Shown here: one piece after another, positions 1 through 9,600 of the stretch
How positions within the stretch are numbered: the stretch's first letter is position 1
How the letters are laid out: each line of letters begins with the position of its first letter
NCBI GenBank assembly: GCA_050873765.1
Contig: JBNMJK010000035.1
Location: 1-27,962, forward strand
Reading direction: 5' to 3'
DNA length: 27,962 nucleotides
DNA from: Sodaliphilus sp050873765
Lineage (GTDB): Bacteria; Bacteroidota; Bacteroidia; Bacteroidales; Muribaculaceae
The notes under the pieces: generated by a model
Database searches by the model: none
Told to the model about the DNA's origin: nothing
Seen by the model: only the letters and a program-made list of their open reading frames with translations
Translations under genes and position numbers: made by a program

Positions 1-114
1 AAACACCATTCGGCGGCACACCACATAGGTGCCGATCACGGCTGAGGCGATGCTCACCAGAATGATGCCCACAAGGGCGTTTTGGAAAAAGGAGTAACTG
101 AATATGTCGAACAT
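1..114 (-). CDS. Metal ABC transporter permease, N-terminal part (ZnuB-like)
   Basis: The first 38 codons of a gene that leaves the window at its left edge. The visible protein begins MFDIFSYSFFQNALVGI, continues with a hydrophobic helix, and ends in GTYVVCRRMVF. This is the usual opening of ABC-3 family permeases, which carry zinc or manganese across the inner membrane together with an ATPase and a periplasmic binding protein. The start ATG lies one base past the stop of the upstream small membrane protein, so the two are probably translationally coupled and share a transcript with aroA. Substrate cannot be decided from this fragment. The family call rests on the characteristic N-terminus only. 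Confidence 0.75.
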   Translation of the reverse strand, partial: MFDIFSYSFFQNALVGIILVSIASAVIGTYVVCRRMVF

Positions 115-115
115 T

Positions 116-544
116 TTATGGTTTGCTGTGTTTTGCGTTTTGCTCTGAATAGAGCATAATAAATTCTTCTCGTATGGCGCGCGGCAGCATAATGCCACGC
201 TTCTTCATGCTTTGCTCCCAAGGCAGCAGGTCGGTGGGGCGCAGGGTGTAGAGCACGTCGCGAAACTGCTCCTCCTCGTCGGGCGTGTAGGCATCGGGCG
301 TGCGGCCGCGAAACTGGTCAAGTTCCTCGTCGTCGAAATACTCAATGCCCTTGCTGGCGCCCCTCAGCATCATTTCGCTGGGGCACACCTCGTTGGCCGA
401 GCAGCAGTCGGCTGTGCAGCTTTCCGCTTCCGCCTCCGGTGCAGCGTCAGGCTCGTCGGCCTGCTTGTGTCCGAAGCGGTCGAAAAGGTAGAGCACAATG
501 CCCACCACCACCATCAGAGCGAATATGTAGAGTGCAGGAATCAT
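116..544 (-). CDS. Membrane-anchored Cys-rich protein of unknown function
   Basis: A protein of 142 residues that I do not recognise by name. Residues 3-20 form one hydrophobic helix, so it is probably anchored in the inner membrane with the rest in one compartment. An acidic, Ala-rich linker follows, then a Cys cluster (CTADCCSANEVC, about residues 43-54) that could bind a metal or form disulfides. The C-terminal half is soluble, with many charged residues and a conserved-looking block DLLPWEQSMKKRGIMLPRAI. Its ATG overlaps the aroA stop codon by four bases (ATGA), and its own stop is one base before the metal-permease start. It is therefore the middle gene of a tight three-gene unit. A role in metal handling is tempting because of the cysteines and the transporter next door, but it is only a guess. 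Confidence 0.8.
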   Translation of the reverse strand: MIPALYIFALMVVVGIVLYLFDRFGHKQADEPDAAPEAEAESCTADCCSANEVCPSEMMLRGASKGIEYFDDEELDQFRGRTPDAYTPDEEEQFRDVLYTLRPTDLLPWEQSMKKRGIMLPRAIREEFIMLYSEQNAKHSKP

Positions 545-1773
545 ACTTCTTCTATTTTAAAGCCCACGGCGCGCAGATGCTCCCAAAAATCGGGGTACGA
601 CTTGCTCACCACCTGCGCATCATCAATCACCAGCCCTGGGAATCGGAAGGCGGCAGGGGCAAATGCCATGGCCATGCGGTGGTCGTGATAGGTGGAGATG
701 TGAGGGTGGGCGACGGGTTGTGTGGTCTGGAAATGCCAGCTGATGGCATCGTCGGCCTCCACTTTCACCACATAGCCGAGTTTGCGCAGCTCGGTGCGCA
801 GCGCCTCCAGGCGGTCGGTCTCCTTGATGCGCAGCGTGCGCAGACCGGTGATGCGGAATGGCCGTCCCATCAGGCATAGCATTACCACCAGCGTCTGGGC
901 AATGTCGGGCGTGCCGCTGAGGTCGGCGAAGGTGGAGCAGCAGAAGCCCGCTCCGCCATTGCTGTGCAGGTCGAGATACGCTCCGCACCAGTTGCCCGTC
1001 ACCCCCATCTGCGCCATCAGCTCCGCCATGCGGCTGTCGCCCTGTAGGCTTTGAGGCTCCAGCCCCCGGAGCGTGATTCGCGACTGTGGCACCAAGGCCT
1101 GCATCGCCCACCAGTAGCTGGCTGCGCTCCAGTCGGCCTCCACCGTGAAGTCGAGCGCGTGATAGGCTCCAGCCGGCACATCTATCACCTTGCCTTCCCA
1201 CACCGGCTTCACGCCATAGCGCGCCATCAGTGCCACCGTCATCTCTATGTAGGGGCGCGACATCATCTCGCCCTCAATCGTGAGCCTTATGCCCCCTATC
1301 ACAGGGGCTATGAGCAGAAGGGCGGAAATGTACTGCGAACTCACACTGCCGCTCACGATCAGCGCGCCGCCATGCAGGCGCCTGCCATTGATTTTAAGGG
1401 GAGGATAGCCCTCGGCACCAGCATATTGGATATCGGCACCTAAGCACCTCAGCGCGTCCACCAGCACCTTGATAGGGCGCTGACGCATACGCTCAGTGCC
1501 GTCGATCACCACCGAGTGGCCTTCACGGGTGGCAAAGTAGGCGGTGAGAAAACGCATGGCAGTGCCAGCCGCGCCCACATTCACCTCTGTGGCGCAAGGG
1601 TTGGCCAAGGCGGCCTGCACCGCATCAGTGTCATCGCATTTGGCAAGATTGTGCAGGCGCCCGTGTGTAGGGCACAGCGCATCGATTAGGAGCACACGGT
1701 TGCTGATGCTCTTCGACGCGGGCAGACTGATTTCGCCCACAATTCTCGCTGGCGCTGTAATACGGTAGTTCAT
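541..1773 (-). CDS. aroA: 3-phosphoshikimate 1-carboxyvinyltransferase (EPSP synthase)
   Basis: This enzyme joins shikimate 3-phosphate and phosphoenolpyruvate in the sixth step of the shikimate pathway, in the cytoplasm. Counting from the chosen start it has 410 residues, slightly shorter than the usual 425-445. Family signatures are clear: PASKSISNR near the N-terminus (substrate-binding Lys, Ser and Arg), GAAGTAMRF (the PEP and glyphosate loop), SGSVSSQYISALL, LSGTPDIAQTL (carrying the catalytic Asp), RIKETDRLEAL, and YHDHRMAMAF near the end. The reading frame extends 12 codons further upstream, but MNYRITAP is the family-like N-terminus. A -7 promoter box lies just upstream of this ATG, so the longer start is unlikely. 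It is first in a unit with the small Cys-rich protein and the metal permease. Confidence 0.95.
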   Translation of the reverse strand: MNYRITAPARIVGEISLPASKSISNRVLLIDALCPTHGRLHNLAKCDDTDAVQAALANPCATEVNVGAAGTAMRFLTAYFATREGHSVVIDGTERMRQRPIKVLVDALRCLGADIQYAGAEGYPPLKINGRRLHGGALIVSGSVSSQYISALLLIAPVIGGIRLTIEGEMMSRPYIEMTVALMARYGVKPVWEGKVIDVPAGAYHALDFTVEADWSAASYWWAMQALVPQSRITLRGLEPQSLQGDSRMAELMAQMGVTGNWCGAYLDLHSNGGAGFCCSTFADLSGTPDIAQTLVVMLCLMGRPFRITGLRTLRIKETDRLEALRTELRKLGYVVKVEADDAISWHFQTTQPVAHPHISTYHDHRMAMAFAPAAFRFPGLVIDDAQVVSKSYPDFWEHLRAVGFKIEEV

Positions 1774-1778
1774 ACCCA

Positions 1779-1786
1779 CAAAGTTA
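1779..1786 (-). promoter_or_regulatory. Probable -7 box for aroA
   Basis: On the minus strand this reads TAACTTTG, a perfect match to the Bacteroidota -7 consensus TAnnTTTG. The G is only six bases before the aroA ATG (1773), so the predicted transcription start falls at or next to the start codon. No good -33 TTG is seen at the expected distance. The call is by consensus only. Confidence 0.5.
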
Positions 1787-2206
1787 CAACTTTTTCGCCA
1801 CATAGGCATTATTCATTTTTTTTGAAAAAGATTCTGTATTTTTATTTCACTTTTCCTATTTTTGCGAAAGCGAAACGTCACCTTCTCTATACAGTAAAAA
1901 AATCCAGCCCATACCAGAATGATAAAGGCAAAAAATGAAATTAAATGTTCGCATATTGATAGCGTCGGCCTGCTTATAACCAATACACTGTCGATAAAAT
2001 GCTTAAAGATTATGACCGAACAGCTGTCGATGATACTGTTTATTATATTATACAAGATTATATTGAAAAACTTGTGCATGCGCTGTCTTGCTCTAAACGA
2101 ATTTCAGATGTGTTGAATCTGTTTTACTCGTCACATTGGACAATTGCGGATGAGGAAGCGTTCACACAAAGCAGGCTTCGGTGATGTGCGTTTCAATTTT
2201 TTTGTT
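1787..2206. other. AT-rich intergenic stretch, no confident gene
   Basis: About 420 bases between the divergent aroA and the AraC-type regulator. It is much richer in A and T than its neighbours, in sharp contrast to the GC-rich genes on both sides. Short open frames exist on both strands (for example 1999-2184 on plus, 61 codons, and 1813-2079 on minus, 88 codons). They overlap each other, lack recognisable motifs and have no convincing ribosome binding site. They are best read as chance frames in AT-rich DNA, although a small unrecognised protein on the plus strand cannot be excluded. It may be a remnant of a lost gene or a long regulatory region. Confidence 0.5.
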
Positions 2207-2214
2207 TAATTTTG
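2207..2214 (+). promoter_or_regulatory. Probable -7 box for the AraC-type regulator
   Basis: TAATTTTG matches TAnnTTTG and lies 18 bases before the ATG at 2233, implying a leader of only about 12 bases. No strong -33 element is visible upstream. Call by consensus and position. Confidence 0.45.
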
Positions 2215-2232
2215 TGGGGTTAACAAAATGCT

Positions 2233-3384
2233 ATGCAAGGTATCTTACTCTTAAACAAATGCCTGCCCCTCATCGACTATTCCTCGGCTTTGGTGACTCT
2301 GGTGACCGCGGCGTTTATGGCTAAAATATCGGTGCCCGACACCGACCACCGATGGACGGCGTTTAACCGCATGCGCTACTTGCTGGTGGGCGCTTATGTG
2401 GCGTTGGCGCTGTCGAATGGGGTGAGTGCGCTCCAGCCGGCTGACCCCGGTGAGCCTGTCATGCGTGCGGCTGTGCTGTTTGTGGCTATGGTGCAGGCGC
2501 TGCTTTTCACCGCCACCTGCCTCACGTTTATCAACCCGCAGAAGGCTTCAGTGCGTTGGCTGGCGAGCTGGGGACTGGCAGTGGCGGCCTTGGCGGCAGT
2601 GACCATGGCGGCACACAGCGTGGGAGAATGGGCGTTTACGGTGATGGTGTGCATGTCGGCGGTGGCTTACATTGCCGAGATGGCAGTGTTTAGCTGGCGC
2701 TTTTTCCGCACCTACACCGAGAGCAGCCGCTATATAGAGCGCAACTATGAAGAAGACCTCTCCAGCCGGCTTCAGTGGATAAAGCGATGCTTCATTTCGG
2801 CCCTTGGCGTGGGTGTGGCGGCGCTTTGTGTGGCTGTGCTGCCGGTGGGCAATGTGGGAATGTGCGCCTTTACGGTGTGCTACACACTATATTATGTGTA
2901 TTTGGGAACTCAAATCATGAATTACCGCATCACTGCCAACTTCATAGTGAAGGTGCTGCCCGACGACGAAGATTCTAACCATGGCCATGACCAAGCTGCC
3001 CAACAAGCTGATGCCGCAGCCACGCTATGCCCCGTTGACGCAAAAGTGGAGGCCATGAGTGCCGCCCTCAAAAAGTGGGTGGAGGAGAAAAAATATGTGG
3101 AAAATGAGCTGACGGTGGAAGAGATAGCCTCCGGCTTGGGTTTCGACCGCACTTTTATGGCGTGGTATTTCACCAGCCAACTTGGCACCACTTTCCGCGC
3201 ATGGCGCACAGAATTGCGCATCAAGGAGGCCATGAGGCTTATCAGCGAGGAGGGCGCGGCGGTGGGGTCGCTCCATTTGCAGGTGGGCATTTCCGACAAG
3301 AGCAATTTCTACAAGCATTTCAAGGCCTATGCCGGCACCACTCCAACCCAGTACAGCAAGCAGCTCCATCAAAAGGCCTCTTGA
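2233..3384 (+). CDS. Membrane-embedded AraC-family transcriptional regulator
   Basis: A regulator of 383 residues that combines a membrane sensor with a DNA-binding domain. Residues 1 to about 230 contain roughly seven hydrophobic helices (near 15-30, 48-66, 78-98, 108-128, 132-155, 186-204 and 207-228) with short loops. A polar linker follows, with an acidic and His/Gln/Ala-rich patch around 238-265. The C-terminal 100 residues form an AraC-type double helix-turn-helix: LTVEEIASGLGFDRTFMAWYF, then the second helix pair with GISDKSNFYKHFKAYAGTTPTQY, the usual ending of the family. The helices suggest it binds DNA while sitting in the inner membrane and senses something in the membrane or periplasm; the ligand is unknown. 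It lies 225 bases upstream of the first giant GLUG gene on the same strand, so control of that gene is possible but unproven. No terminator was seen after it. Confidence 0.9.
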   Translation: MQGILLLNKCLPLIDYSSALVTLVTAAFMAKISVPDTDHRWTAFNRMRYLLVGAYVALALSNGVSALQPADPGEPVMRAAVLFVAMVQALLFTATCLTFINPQKASVRWLASWGLAVAALAAVTMAAHSVGEWAFTVMVCMSAVAYIAEMAVFSWRFFRTYTESSRYIERNYEEDLSSRLQWIKRCFISALGVGVAALCVAVLPVGNVGMCAFTVCYTLYYVYLGTQIMNYRITANFIVKVLPDDEDSNHGHDQAAQQADAAATLCPVDAKVEAMSAALKKWVEEKKYVENELTVEEIASGLGFDRTFMAWYFTSQLGTTFRAWRTELRIKEAMRLISEEGAAVGSLHLQVGISDKSNFYKHFKAYAGTTPTQYSKQLHQKAS

Positions 3385-3496
3385 CGCACTCCCTATGCAC
3401 TTGAGAAAAAACTGATGAAATGATTAGGAAATTTAATGTATTTGCGTGTGTTTGACTAAAAAATGCAGTTCTGTGTGATAATTCGTAATTATTTTG

Positions 3497-3527
3497 TTGG
3501 TTATTAACTAATGTTTATATAAATTTG
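3497..3527 (+). promoter_or_regulatory. Promoter of the first GLUG-repeat gene
   Basis: A TTG at 3497-3499 (-33) and TAAATTTG at 3520-3527 (-7) are separated by 20 bases, which is the Bacteroidota arrangement. The predicted start of transcription, about 5-7 bases later, gives a leader of about 75 bases before the ATG at 3610. The bases just after the box (CAGT) are the same as those after the box of the second GLUG gene. Confidence 0.7.
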
Positions 3528-3609
3528 CAGTCAAAGCAAAGGAAATGTTGTGCTCATCACAAAAAATGCTGTAATTCACTCTATTATACATTAACTAAAT
3601 TTTTTCTCT

Positions 3610-6600
3610 ATGACAAAAACGTTACTTTACAGCCTGCTCACACTGGTGATGGCTTTTATGGCTATCCCGGGGCAGGCTCAGTCGTTTGAGCAAGCGGCAC
3701 AGCAGCTAAAGAGCAGTCAGCAGACTGCCACGGCCAGCGTGGAGGCTTCCTCATCGACACAGTGTGACGCAGAGGCCGTCAAGGAGTTTGAAGCCAGAAT
3801 CGCAGAGGCGAAAGGCGAAAAACCAGCCGGCAAGGCAAGCGCCGCAAGAGAAGTGAACGCCAGAGGAGAAAAGGCTATGAACCTGCTGAAGCAGAAGTTT
3901 GAGCCCGGCATCTGGCAAGTGGCAAACAAAAAGAGGGCGCGCAGTGCGGCAAAGGCACTGTCGGCTATGCCCGAAGTGCTCAACGCGGTGGAATACGACA
4001 CCAAGTACACCGACGGCACAACCAGCGTGAACGGCGTGGTCACCATCAAGAAAGTGGACAACACGCATGCCGTGCTCTACAACCTGTGGGGACTGACCGA
4101 CACGCTTCAGTGCACCTACGACCTGAGCGCGGGCACCGTGGCCATTACCCCCGGTCAAATCTACAACCATTCCACCTATGGCCCCATCTGGGCTTGCTCG
4201 ATGGATTTGAGTCAGCGGGTGTATAGCACCACCACCCCCATCACAGGCACTATCGCCGACGATGGCACCATTACACTGGGCGCCTGGGGCGTGATGGTGG
4301 TGAGCGGTGCTTCAAAGGGCGGCTCTTTCGGCATATTCAGCAAGAGCGTGTTCAAGCCCACCAACGCCACCATCAGCGAGGTGGTGTACGACGGCAAGTC
4401 GGCCACCAACACCGACTCCGTGCGCACCTATCCCGTGTATGTGAGTCAGCCTTATGACAATGAGCTGGAAATTATCAACTTCACTGGCAATGGCGCAGTG
4501 GTGAAGATGCGTCTGAACACCGACAAATCGGTCAGTATCTCACCTCAGCTCATTTTCAACAACGCCATGTATGGCCCATTCAACTGCTATCCAGCCGACT
4601 GGGCGAAAAGTAAGTCAGCCCAGAAAGGCTACATAAAAGGCTCTGGCACCGACACCCAGATCACCTTGGGCAACTACGGTGTGTTCTGTGCCGCCGCACA
4701 GGGAACCCGTGCGTTAGGCGTGCTTTCTGCCACCATTGATTTCCCAAAGGGCACCGTTACATATCCAGCGCCCACCGTGCAAGACTGGTCGGGCGACGGC
4801 TCTCAGGCCTCACCCTACACCATCACCACCGCTTCGCAGCTCAACGCATTTGCTGAAGACGTGAACAGCGGCAACGACTACAAAGGAAAATATGTGAAAC
4901 TCGGTGCCGACATCGACATGAGCACCTCCACCAAGGCCTACATTCCTGTGGGCTCTACCGAAAGCACCCAGTTCCGTGGCCATTTCGACGGCGCTGGCAA
5001 TGCCGTGAAGAATCTCACCATCGCTGTGGGAGCAGAGCCATGCCAAGGCTTGTTTGGCGTGACCGACACCGCAAGTGTGATCACCAATTTAAAGATGGTG
5101 AGCCCAGCCATCACCACTGCCGGCAGCTACACCGGCACCGTGGCTGGCAAGAGTGCGGGCACTATCACCAATATCACCGTAGAGGGCGCTACCATCAAGG
5201 CCACCGACTATTGTGCCGCTGGCGTTGTGGGCTACTTCAATGGTCCGAAACTCGACAACTGCGTGTTCACGGGTGCCATCACAGGCGCAGGTGAGAACGC
5301 TGGTATTGCCGGCACTGTGGCTGGCTATGCCGTGGCGAGCAATCTGAAGGCTCATGGCTCAATCACTGTGATTGGCGTGGCCAACTCCATGTGGAAGTCG
5401 GTTGGCGGCGTGGTGGGCACCACCCTGCCAGGCAAGAACTGCGCAGCCCTGCTCACCGACAGCTACAGCGATATGCAAATCACCTCAAAAGTGCCATCGC
5501 CCTATATTGGCGGTGTGATAGGTGAAGTGCTTGAGTCCACCGTGCAGCGCTGCTTCAACGCTGGCCCCATCTCCGCAATGTCGGAAACCAGCGGCACCAC
5601 CACAAAAGGTGCAGTAGGCGGCGTGGCAGGCAACATCTACGGTGGCAACCTGTATGACTGCTATAATGGCAATATTGTGGTGAATTCCGCAAGTTCCAAC
5701 AATGTGGGTGGCTTGATTGGCTACGTGTCAACGCCATCTTACAGCATCAGCTCCACTAACCCAGAGAAAGTGTGGTCGCGCCTGTCGAAGGTGGAACGCT
5801 GCCTCAACTACGGGCAAGTGCGTAACCTCGCCACCCGCAACGCAATGGGCGTGTATGGCGTGGTGTATCGCGACAGCGTGTTCCGCGACGTGTATTACGA
5901 CACCCAGATGCAGGGCCTGGTGGCTCCCGACAGCGTGAAGCGCATGGAGCTCGCCACTGCACAGCTCACCAGTGGCAAGGCCATAGCAGGCTTCTCCACC
6001 TCGGTATGGGAATTTGCAGAAGGGCAGTATCCACGCCTGAAGAATTATGCAGGCACTGCAGCCGCCCACATGAGTGCGGCTCCAATCTTCTTCCCTAAGG
6101 AAGACAATGTGTCGAAAGTGCGCCGCACCTTCAAAGTGAGCACTCAAAACAGCATCTACTGGAAACTCTACGACGGCAACACCTTCAGCGATGAAACTAC
6201 GGGTCTGAAGATTCAGGGCGACTCGGTGACGGTGAAGAACACCTACTCCAATGAGGTGCTGGTGGCACTCTCCTCGACCGACAAGAGCCAGTTTAAGATG
6301 TATTCCCTCGCCACAATCAATCCCTCGCTTTTCAGCGGAGCGGGCACAGAGGCTAATCCTTACCTGATTAAGACAAAAGCCGATCTTGAAGCGCTCAATG
6401 AGGGTATCTCAACATACGGACAAACATTCAAAGGCGATTTCTTCAAGCAGGTGGCCGACATCGACGCTACTGGCTTCGGTGGCATTGGCATGGGCGGCAA
6501 CAGCGCCCGTCAGCTCAACGCCACCTACGATGGCGGCGGCCACACCATCCACAACCTGAATATCGATGGTCTGGTATATGATGAAGCTGGCAAGGCCGAC

Positions 6601-9600
6601 AATAAGCAGTCGCTTGTGGCCGTGTCGCTCTTCGGCTTCGTGGGTGAAAACGGCACAGTGAAGAACCTTACGATGGCTGCCGACTGCTCGTTTAAGGCCT
6701 ACAACTACGCATCGGGCATTGCAGCGGTGAACTATGGCAAGGTGATCAACTGTAAGAACTATGCATCATGCACCACATCATATAACTATGCTGCCGGCGT
6801 GGTGGCTCTCAACCAGCCCGATGGTCTCGTGGAAGGCTGCTATAATGCCGGACATATCCTCACTGGCGGTTCCTACGCTTCCGGTATCGCGGCCTACTCA
6901 GCCGGCACGGTGCAGTATTGCCAGAACGACGGCTACATTGAGGGCGACAGCATTGATGCCAGCCACAAGGCACATGCGCAAACCAATATAGCCGGTATCG
7001 TGGCTAATGGCGGCTCCACTTGTGTGCTCCGCGGCAACGTGAACGCTGGCGCAATTTACGGCGCACGCAATGTGGGCGGCATCATCACCTCTGCTCCAAT
7101 GAAGGGCACGGTGCAGCTCAACCTTAACTATGGCACGGTGGAACGCTACGACTTGACCAACGCCTCTCGTGGCGCAGTGCTTGCCACAGCCCCCAGTGCT
7201 TCTTATGATGTGGCCAACAACTATTATGATGCCCAGATTGGCCATTACGGTGGCGCGGCAAGTTCCACAGTGGCTGGTGCAGTGGCCCTGACCACCAAGC
7301 AGCTCACCAGTGGCAAGGCCATTGAGGGCTTTGATGCCGACCGCTACGACTGGACTGCCGGACTCTATCCTGTAATTAAATCGGTGAAGGACGAGCCTTC
7401 GGTTGTTGCCAACAGAAAGATGGTGGTGACTTTTGCCGATGGGCAGAACGCCGACGATGTATATACGCCAGCTCAGCTCTACAAGGCAGCCGACCTGCAA
7501 TGGACACTCGCCGAAGGTGAGCACTTCACGGTGGCCGACGGTGCGCTAAAGCCTCTCCTGACCGAAGGCAACACCTCGCTCCGCGACACACTTGTGGCAA
7601 AAGTGGGCACCTACACCAAGACTATCGCGCTGCGTGCGATGCCAAACGTGTTTGAGGGACAAGGAACCGCAGCCGACCCATTCCAGATCAAGACCAAGGA
7701 CGATATGCTCAAATTGGCAAAGTTTACCAACACCGAGGCATATCCATTCAATGGCAGATACTTTAAGGTGCTCAACGACATTGACTTCGGAACCACCACC
7801 TACGAGTGTGTGGGTGTGGACGCCAATAGCTTCAATGCCGATTTCGACGGCAACGGGAAAGCGTTCATCAATATTATCAATGTGGCGGATGGCACACAGA
7901 GTGGCCGTGGCCTCTTCGGCAACGTAGGCCCACAAGGCGCAGTGCACGACCTTACCTTCAAGAGCGGAACCATCACAGGCTACCGCAACAATGGCGGCAT
8001 TGCCGGCAATGTGTATGGCCAGGTGGAGAACTGCGTCAACCATGCCACCGTGTATTCAAGCAGCAGCGCTGCTGCGGGCATTGCAGCCTATGTGAAGACT
8101 GGCGGCTCGGTGGTGAACTGCAAAAACTATGGTAAAATCGATTCCAAGGGCAATTATCTGGCAGGTATCGCCTACACTGTGGAGAAAGACGCCTTGGTGG
8201 AGAAATGCTTGAACGACACCGCTATGGGGCCCGACACCAAGAAGAACTATGTGGCGGGTATCGCCAACTTCAACAGCGGTGTGATTCGCGACTGCGTGAA
8301 CAAGGGCGTGATTTCGGGTATGAGCCAGTTGGCAGGTATTGCCTCAGCCTCGAATGGCGGCGACTCTATCCTCTATTGCCACAACGAAGGCGAGATTATT
8401 TCCACCGGAAGCAATGTGGGCGGTATTCTCGGCGGCGGCAAAAAGTCGGTGGTTCCCTTGGTGATGATGGACTGCTACAACGAGGCTCCAATCACAGCCA
8501 AAGGCTATCTGGGCGGTGTGGCCGGACGTCTCTATGAAGGCTCTGTGCTCATCGACTGCTACAACACAGCCAACATTGTGAGCACCACATCGAACGATGT
8601 GGGCGGTGTGGCTGGTAAGCACCAGGCCGGTAGCGGCTATGTGGCTCGCATGATTCGCTGCTATAACACGGGCGATATCGTGGGTAACGGACAATATGTA
8701 GGTGGCGTGGTTGGCGACAACGACGGCGAATCGTACTACGAAGACTGCTACAACACCGGTAAGGTGGCCAACACCGGAAAGTATGCTGCCGGATTTGCCG
8801 GTGGCATGAGCGGCACGGCAGTGAACTGCTACAACACTGGCGATGTTGAGGCTTCCGACTATGGCGTGGGCGGCTTCGGCGGCATTGGCGCAGGTGTGGT
8901 GTATAACTGCTTCAACCTCGGCAACGTGACCTCGACAGGCGCAGCCAACAAATATGGCGTGGCTGGTGGCCTTTGGGGCTACGGACGCTGCCAAATCTAC
9001 AACAGCTACAATATGGGTAAAGTGGCTGGTAAAGGCTATGTGGGCGGTATTGCCGGCGGCGTGTTCAGCGACTTTACGCTGGTGAATGTGTATAACGCTG
9101 GCGAAATCGTTTCGGAAGCGCCCCAAACCTGTGGCAACATCACTCCTTCTAAAGAAGAGGAGGTGCACTTGACCAATGTGTATTACGACGCTGATGTGAA
9201 TAAGGCACAGCCTGCGAGCACCGTTGATGCCAAGGCCACTGGCCTGACCACCCGTGAGCTTACACTCTGCAGCGCACTTGCCTCTGACACGGCGTTCGCT
9301 CTGGTTCCAGGTATGTATCCAACGCTCCGATCACAGGCGCAAAATGAAGTGGCCAACTGGTTTGCCGCAGTGCCTGTGGTGGGTGAGAAAGAAAGCTACG
9401 ACCATGTGCGCTCTACCTTTGTGGTGGGCACACCTGCAGGCACCGTGTGGACTTGCAGCGCCAACCTCGCTATTAGCGATGGCAAAGTCACTTGCTCGGA
9501 AGAGGGCGAGGCATGGGTGACCAAACAGTTTGGCGACTTCACTCGCACCTACAACCTATTTGTGGAGAACCCCACTGGCATCGATGATGTCAATGCCGAC

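Noticed and set aside
1774..1809. A longer aroA start adding 12 residues
   Set aside because: The extra residues do not resemble the family N-terminus and the likely -7 box lies inside that stretch.
1813..2184. Three short overlapping frames on both strands
   Set aside because: AT-rich DNA gives hydrophobic or Ile/Lys-rich chance frames. No ribosome binding site, motif or neighbour supports them.
8344..9168. Long minus-strand frame inside the first GLUG gene, and similar ones at 14869-15801 and 16555-17406
   Set aside because: Antisense shadows of the repeat proteins: Ala/His/Val-rich repeats mirror the GLUG coding repeats and there is no promoter or start context.
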